From positions 1-64,000 of the forward strand of contig CAMKJS010000009.1 in assembly GCA_946413245.1 (NCBI GenBank): a stretch of DNA of 64,000 nucleotides, given 5' to 3'. Position 1 is the stretch's first letter; each line of letters begins with the position of its first letter. This DNA comes from an uncultured Clostridia bacterium (GTDB lineage Bacteria > Bacillota > Clostridia > Christensenellales > Aristaeellaceae). The notes beneath the pieces are model-generated. The model made no database searches and was not told the origin of the DNA. It saw only the letters and a program-made list of their open reading frames with translations. This document shows, one piece after another, positions 59,364-64,000 of this stretch. The position numbers and the translations under genes were made by a program.

Positions 59364-60623
59364 ATGAAAGCATGTAAATTCTGCAGTACACAGGTGAACA
59401 ATACCGATCGGCACTGCCCCTCCTGTGGTTCATCCGTTTTCCTGAATGTGTGCGAAAACTGCGGGACCCGGTTTGACAGCGGATTCTGCCCGAACTGCGG
59501 CGTGAAAGCCGGACAGGGAAAGAAAATCTGCCCGGACTGTAATACGGTTTATTTTTCCAATGCCTGCCCCAACTGCGGGTATACGCCGTCCAGAAAGCCG
59601 GCTGTGCAGGAGATCGTTCATAAGCATGTCTATGTGGAGCCGGAGCATAGGCCGCAGGCAGCACCTTCCCGGCCTGCTCGTGCGCGAAAAAAGAACAAAG
59701 GCTGTGGCTGTCTGACGTGGATCTTTCTCTTCATTGTGATTGTCGCGATCTTTGGCAACCGTACTTCCACAACCAGAAGTACGGTTGCCGCGCGTACATC
59801 CTCTGTGAAGACGACGTCGCGCACCACCAAAGATCCCAATGCCACGGCGGTTCCCACGGCGACGCCGGAGCCGGCCGTGGCGTCCGCGCAGGAGAAGGTG
59901 GATCAGTACTTTGCCACCGCGGATGAAAGCGAGATTGCCGGGGTGCAGACAGCGGATTCGTATTACTACCAGCGCCAGGCGAAAGAGGCAGGAAAGGTGC
60001 TGCTGGTCCGGCGCGGCTGGGGCGGGGATCGGGGAGAACAGAGCAGTTACAGCACCGAGCCGGATTATATCGGCGTCCTTGGATATGCCGTGGTATACAG
60101 CGGCGAGAAACTGGAAAAGAACGCAAACTTCAGAACGACGCCATGGAAAATCGCGGTTTACCGGAAAGACAGGCAGTTCTGGGAGAAAGACGGGGAGATT
60201 GATCATAAATCCGAAGTGGTTGTTATCGGCAGCGCTCTTGAAAAACCCTCAAGATATTCCTCAAGATATAAGGGTTATCTCCGGGTAATCCGGATGGATA
60301 CCGGCACCGACTGCTGGATCGACGTTCAAAACTTCGTGACGGCACCTTATTGGATAAAGAGCCTGACAGACGCCCAGGCAGAGGGGTATTGCATCGCGGA
60401 ATTCAGGCAGGTGAGCGATTATTATCCCGTAACCGGGGGAAACGAGAAGACGGTGCTGGAGGACGGTACGCTCGTACTGCTTCCTGTACGGTCGAAGGTC
60501 AGCACTTCCAGCCCGGATAAAACGAATAATTCCGTTCCTGCCATCGTCTTCAAAGAATGGAAATACGGCTTTGGCGGTGTGACGGTGTATTTCAACGAAT
60601 CGGATTTAACACTGATCTACTGA
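59364..60623 (+). CDS. Double-zinc-ribbon membrane protein with extracytoplasmic domain
   Basis: 419 aa; AGAGGAG precedes the ATG. The N-terminal 80 residues hold four CxxC pairs in two zinc-ribbon units (CKFC, CPSC, CENC, CPNC, CPDC, CPNC). A cluster of basic residues precedes a single membrane helix (LTWIFLFIVIVAIFG, about 117-131). A Thr/Ser-rich linker then leads to a soluble domain of about 250 residues with aromatic strands (RRGWGGDRG; YKGYLRVIRMDTGTDCWIDV). Zinc ribbon inside and sensor-like domain outside suggest signal transfer or chaperoning; no known partner. Confidence 0.75.
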   Translation: MKACKFCSTQVNNTDRHCPSCGSSVFLNVCENCGTRFDSGFCPNCGVKAGQGKKICPDCNTVYFSNACPNCGYTPSRKPAVQEIVHKHVYVEPEHRPQAAPSRPARARKKNKGCGCLTWIFLFIVIVAIFGNRTSTTRSTVAARTSSVKTTSRTTKDPNATAVPTATPEPAVASAQEKVDQYFATADESEIAGVQTADSYYYQRQAKEAGKVLLVRRGWGGDRGEQSSYSTEPDYIGVLGYAVVYSGEKLEKNANFRTTPWKIAVYRKDRQFWEKDGEIDHKSEVVVIGSALEKPSRYSSRYKGYLRVIRMDTGTDCWIDVQNFVTAPYWIKSLTDAQAEGYCIAEFRQVSDYYPVTGGNEKTVLEDGTLVLLPVRSKVSTSSPDKTNNSVPAIVFKEWKYGFGGVTVYFNESDLTLIY

Positions 60624-60717
60624 CCAGCAAAGCGAGCTACCGGGATAAATTCTCCGAGCTTCTTCACTTCTTTGAGATAGGGCCGATACTGAATTCGGCA
60701 AGGGCAGACAGAGCCAC

Positions 60718-60790
60718 GCCAGGGCTGCGTACTGCTCCGGCTGCATGGGGCCTTCTATGTGCCCGCGACCCATATCGCTGCCCTGTAACC
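60718..60790 (-). pseudogene. Fragment of a GH51 paralogue
   Basis: These 73 bases match 63294-63366 of the intact GH51 gene at about 63 positions. The encoded EGPMQPEQYAALA is intact, but the catalytic GNE site reads GSD and flanking sequence is unrelated, so it is a remnant. Confidence 0.8.
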
Positions 60791-61391
60791 GGTGCTGTAT
60801 TTGGCCCATGGCTGCGGCACAAAATGCGGGTAGTGATACACGGCAGCGGAAGAAGTCGAAAACGGTTTCCGGGAGCCTGATGAAGCGGAACGTTGCCTTT
60901 GCCTGCAACATGACGGAAGAGGACATCCGAAAGGCGGCTGAGTCCGGATTGGGATTATATCGCAGATGCGGCATGAGCGTGGTTGACTGTCTGCTGAGTC
61001 CGACAGTTCATGCCATCTGTCCTCCGGTGCGGTATACCACAGGAAACCGGATTTGACAATGATTCCGCTCCGTTGGCGGAAATCCAAAAAACAGAATACC
61101 CTGATATGGGGGAGCACATGAATTCACAATGCTTCGTTTTCTCATTACAGCAGATCGCAGCAGGTCAGACGCGCCGCGGATCGGATGCGCGCTTGATCGG
61201 AGGCTCCGGCGTGAATAGCCGCCCGGGCAGACGTCGGGGATAAACGCCATTACAGATCGTGAGACGGCCCTCATAGAATCAGGATGTCAGCAGGAACGCC
61301 GCCGAAACCCTTCGGAAACAGAAGAGGGGATAACGGACAGGCGGATCCCGAAAAAGAATCCTGAACGAGTAAAGAAGAGGAGGGTTTTACC
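60791..61391. other. Degenerate region, no gene supported
   Basis: An open frame encodes NVAFACNMTEEDIRKAAESG and RRCGMSV (about 60890-60990), which reads like real protein, but it has no start site and soon loses coherence. I assign no gene. Confidence 0.4.
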
Positions 61392-62363
61392 ATGAAGTCC
61401 ACACGCAACATTTTCACCCGATTCACCGCGATGATCCTGGTGATCGTCAGCCTGCTGGGGCTGTTCACCTCCGCGCAGGCCGCGAGCGACAAGAGCTCCA
61501 TGAGCATCACAGTCAAAGGACGAAGCATTACTGTCACCACATCCGACATTTCGCACAAGAGTACCGGAACCAAGACCTGCGGCGGCAATAAGCTGGCTGT
61601 CGGCGTCAAAGGACATACCTGCTGCTGGGAGTACGCGCGGCTGGAGTACAAGAAGATCTGGGGCACGAGCTTCAGCCGGAGCAACGGCATCAACCTGCTG
61701 CGGGACATTCCGGCCAAAGAGCGTAAAGTGACAGCGGCGAACCTGGATTACTTCTTCAGCAACGCGAAACCCGGCGCGATGCTGCGCGTCGATAAGGACT
61801 CCGTCGCCACCAACGGGGACAACAACGGACATTCCATGATCTTTCTGAAGAAGGAAGGTTCAGGCGGCTGGTTCTGGGAAGGGAACTATGACAACAAGGG
61901 ACATGTCCGCATCCATTACTGGAGCTGGTCTTCCCTGGTCAGCCAGTACGGCGGCAAGTATCCCTATGTGAAATATATCATCTATCCCGGCGCGATTGCC
62001 ATAAAGCCCACTCCGAAGCTCAGCATTTCAGGAGAGAAATATCCCTCCGGAACCCTGAGCAAGGGCAAAAGCTTCGGCCTTCGCGGAGAATACACCGGTC
62101 AGGGCGGTGTGACGATCAGCGAAGTGACAGCGGTGGTCATGAATTTCCTCTACATGCCGGTGAAAGGTTTCAGCTTCACCTGCAAGCTGAACGGTGCGAC
62201 CTATTTCAACACCAACGGCACCAAGGGCAGCAACGGCAAGACGCTGAACAATACGTTCTGCTTCAACAAACTGCCGGCTGGCACCTACACCTTCCTGCTG
62301 ACGATCAAAACCAACCAGAGCAAGATGGATCACACCGTGAAAAAGACCTTTACCATCAAATAA
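61392..62363 (+). CDS. Secreted cysteine-peptidase-like protein (CHAP/NlpC-like fold suspected)
   Basis: 323 aa; AGAGGAGG precedes the ATG. Signal peptide at 1-30 (ending SAQAA-SDK). A candidate catalytic Cys sits in HTCCWEYARLEY (about 76-87) and a candidate His in NGHSMIFLKK (about 143-152), followed by WFWEGNYDNKGHVRIHYWSW; this order and spacing fit papain-like CHAP or NlpC/P60 peptidases that cut peptidoglycan. The last 120 residues look like a beta-sandwich with repeated Gly-Lys-Thr. Assignment is by motif only. Confidence 0.65.
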   Translation: MKSTRNIFTRFTAMILVIVSLLGLFTSAQAASDKSSMSITVKGRSITVTTSDISHKSTGTKTCGGNKLAVGVKGHTCCWEYARLEYKKIWGTSFSRSNGINLLRDIPAKERKVTAANLDYFFSNAKPGAMLRVDKDSVATNGDNNGHSMIFLKKEGSGGWFWEGNYDNKGHVRIHYWSWSSLVSQYGGKYPYVKYIIYPGAIAIKPTPKLSISGEKYPSGTLSKGKSFGLRGEYTGQGGVTISEVTAVVMNFLYMPVKGFSFTCKLNGATYFNTNGTKGSNGKTLNNTFCFNKLPAGTYTFLLTIKTNQSKMDHTVKKTFTIK

Positions 62364-62410
62364 GCCCGATCAGCGGCTTATCCGTCTCCGCGGCACTGAG
62401 AAAAAGGGTC

Positions 62411-62479
62411 GCGGAGTTTGTGGTACCACATGAACCGGAGCGGGATTACCTGCTCCTTTCCGCACAAATGTCCATATGA
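62411..62479 (+). pseudogene. Fragment of a zinc-ribbon gene paralogous to 58564
   Basis: EFVVPHEPERDYLL is the counterpart of EYVTPHELERDYLL in the intact gene (58881-58946). A nine-base deletion and a premature stop at 62477-62479 follow, and the final zinc-ribbon cysteines are gone. Confidence 0.75.
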
Positions 62480-64000
62480 CTAAAAGTTCGATGAGGGCAG
62501 ACGGATCCGGACCAGGGCGGCGCTGCGGGGCGGAAGCTCCAGACGGATGCCGCCTTTCTTCTGCGGATCGGGAAGCCCGTGCTCGCTGAAACGGGAACCG
62601 GGCAGCAGATCGTCCGCCTCCAGCAGCCGGGCTTCCAGCACGGTGCCCGGCGTATTCAGGAGGTATACGGCGGACAATTCGAATTCCGTGTTGAGGAGCG
62701 ACACGGTCAGCACGCCATTCCGTGCGGTCGCCAGGACGTCGCAGTTCTCCGCTCCTTCCACCCTGTACAGATGTCCGCCCATGTGGGCCTTGAGCAGGGC
62801 GAAGGCCTGCCCGGCGGCGCTGAGCTCCGCCCGGTCCCGGAACACGGCGACGGCTCCTTCGGAAACCGGCTGGAAGTAGCACAGGATGGGGGTACCCAGC
62901 AGGGGAGCGTTCGCCAGCATCACGTGCAGCATCCGGGCGGCGTACAGGCCCTCCACGGTGCAGGAGCGGCGGAACCACGCGGCCCACATGTTCCATTCGT
63001 CGTAGGCGATGCCAATCTCCGCAGGCGTGATTGCACGCAAGGCGCGCAGCTGCGCCAGGTTCTCCAGCGGCGCCCGCAGGGACTGCTCCCAGCTTTCCCG
63101 GAGCGCTTGTTCGGACGAGCAGTCGTAGGGGATATTGTTGTAGGTATGGAAGGATATGAGCGACGCCAGGGGCAGCAGGCGCCTCGCGGAGCCGGCGATC
63201 CATTCCGCCGCGGCCTTGCCGGGCGTGTAGGGGCCGGAGCTGCACAGCACCAGGTACGGCGACACCGCGCGCATTTTCTCCGCCGCCGCACGGGCCAGGG
63301 CTGCGTACTGCTCCGGTTGCATGGGGCCTTCCATATGCCCGTAGCCCATTTCGTTGCCCAGTGACCAGTACTTTACGCGGTAGGGTTCCGGATGACCCCG
63401 CTCCGCCCGCAGGCGGCCGTAGGGCGTATCCGGGCCGCCGTTGCAGTATTCCACCCAGGCGGCGCATTCCTCCGCGGAGTCCCAGGCCAGGTTCACGGTG
63501 ATAAACGGCTCCGCGCCGATTTTGCGGCAGAGGGCTACGAAATCGTCCGTGTCGATTTCGTGCATGTCGTATCCGTGGGTATAGGGCTGGGTTTCATCCT
63601 CTGTGAACGCCTGCAGCGGTGCGCGCATATCCACGGGCAGGAACATGTCCTGCCAGCGGTATTCGCCGGAGAAATTGCCTCCGGGCCATCGCAGCATGCC
63701 CACGCCCAGCTCGGCGAGGCACGCCACGGTGTCGCCGCGCATGCCGCGGAACGTGTCGGGCGGTAGCAGCGAAACCGCCCCGAATACAACCTTCCCGCGG
63801 CTGCGGAAGGTGAGCCGGAGGCAGCCCTCTGCATCGGCTGCGGAGGGAATGAGTTCTGTTTCCGGGGTTTCCCAGTCTCCGCCGGCGCAATGCAGCACGG
63901 CGGAAGCGTACACGGTATCCCCGGAACGGTCTGTCAGCGCGGCGAGCACGTCCAGACCACCGGAGCATTTTACGGCTGCCCGGAAGCGGTAAGCGAGGCC
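62480..64000 (-). CDS. Alpha-L-arabinofuranosidase-like GH51 protein (5' end outside window)
   Basis: 506 codons are visible before the window ends; the frame is open to base 64000 and the reading FRAAVKCSGG before the first internal GTG continues a domain, so the start is outside. An N-terminal carbohydrate-binding-like sandwich leads to the GH51 barrel: MLRWPGGNFSGEYRWQD, acid/base Glu in SLGNEMGYGH and nucleophile Glu in AYDEWNMW, then a C-terminal sandwich. It is longer and distant from the GH51 at 53263, closer to two-domain family members. Cytoplasmic or secreted location cannot be told without the start. Confidence 0.88.
   Translation of the reverse strand, partial: GLAYRFRAAVKCSGGLDVLAALTDRSGDTVYASAVLHCAGGDWETPETELIPSAADAEGCLRLTFRSRGKVVFGAVSLLPPDTFRGMRGDTVACLAELGVGMLRWPGGNFSGEYRWQDMFLPVDMRAPLQAFTEDETQPYTHGYDMHEIDTDDFVALCRKIGAEPFITVNLAWDSAEECAAWVEYCNGGPDTPYGRLRAERGHPEPYRVKYWSLGNEMGYGHMEGPMQPEQYAALARAAAEKMRAVSPYLVLCSSGPYTPGKAAAEWIAGSARRLLPLASLISFHTYNNIPYDCSSEQALRESWEQSLRAPLENLAQLRALRAITPAEIGIAYDEWNMWAAWFRRSCTVEGLYAARMLHVMLANAPLLGTPILCYFQPVSEGAVAVFRDRAELSAAGQAFALLKAHMGGHLYRVEGAENCDVLATARNGVLTVSLLNTEFELSAVYLLNTPGTVLEARLLEADDLLPGSRFSEHGLPDPQKKGGIRLELPPRSAALVRIRLPSSNF

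Noticed and set aside
60890-61056. Protein-like stretch with NMTEEDIRKAAE
   Set aside because: No start site or continuing frame; lies between gene fragments, so I left it as degenerate sequence.

Overview
The window looks like a chromosomal segment of an uncultured or rumen/gut-type Bacillota (class Clostridia; the mix recalls Christensenellales/Aristaeellaceae-like anaerobes, which I infer from gene content and cannot prove here). Pointers are strong AGGAGG-type ribosome binding sites, near-consensus sigma-A promoters, a YesMN-type two-component system beside LplB/YtcP-type sugar permeases, many secreted BspA-like leucine-rich-repeat (LRR) proteins with Pro-Thr-Glu linkers, and many plant-glycan hydrolases. 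I saw no tRNA, rRNA, CRISPR array, intact insertion sequence or prophage.

Layout. 0-2.2 kb: the end of one secreted LRR protein and a complete paralogue. 2.2-14.6 kb: a glycan-utilisation locus with an intracellular GH5 endoglucanase, an AraC-type response regulator and its YesM-like kinase (convergent, overlapping tails), two permeases, a solute-binding protein, a GH2 beta-galactosidase and a GH29 alpha-fucosidase. The enzyme set fits fucogalacto-xyloglucan oligosaccharides. 14.6-18.2 kb: a phosphodiesterase, then a leftward operon (DUF2975-like membrane protein, XRE repressor, anchored protein, tcdA) behind a promoter carrying two matched operators. 18.3-23.4 kb: serine hydrolase, PHP phosphoesterase, GH13 alpha-glucosidase and MATE transporter. 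23.4-33.8 kb: a secreted flavinylated FAD reductase, a BcrA-type ABC exporter, a ParB-HAD fusion, a voltage-gated K+ channel, an LRR protein, an M28 peptidase and an AEC carrier. 33.9-45.8 kb: GH3 beta-glucosidase, membrane proteins, a duplicated-domain secreted protein, a feruloyl-esterase-like hydrolase, and a four-gene block (YwaF-like, PAP2-like, GAF-ABC ATPase fusion, FtsX-like permease). 45.9-53.1 kb: three large secreted LRR proteins, one with a transglutaminase core. 53.2-64 kb: GH51 arabinofuranosidase, ThuA plus Gfo/Idh pair, a patch of small genes (HIRAN, zinc ribbons, unknowns) with dispersed repeats and gene fragments, a secreted cysteine-peptidase-like protein, and a second GH51 running off the right edge.

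How it works together (inference): the cell senses and imports plant cell-wall oligosaccharides and trims them in the cytoplasm with GH5, GH2, GH29, GH3, GH51 and GH13 enzymes, while a family of secreted LRR proteins sharing one C-terminal module covers the surface. The least explained parts are that C-terminal module, the GAF-ABC/FtsX/PAP2 block, and the small-gene patch with its three copies of a repeat that carries a hairpin and promoter-like sequence.
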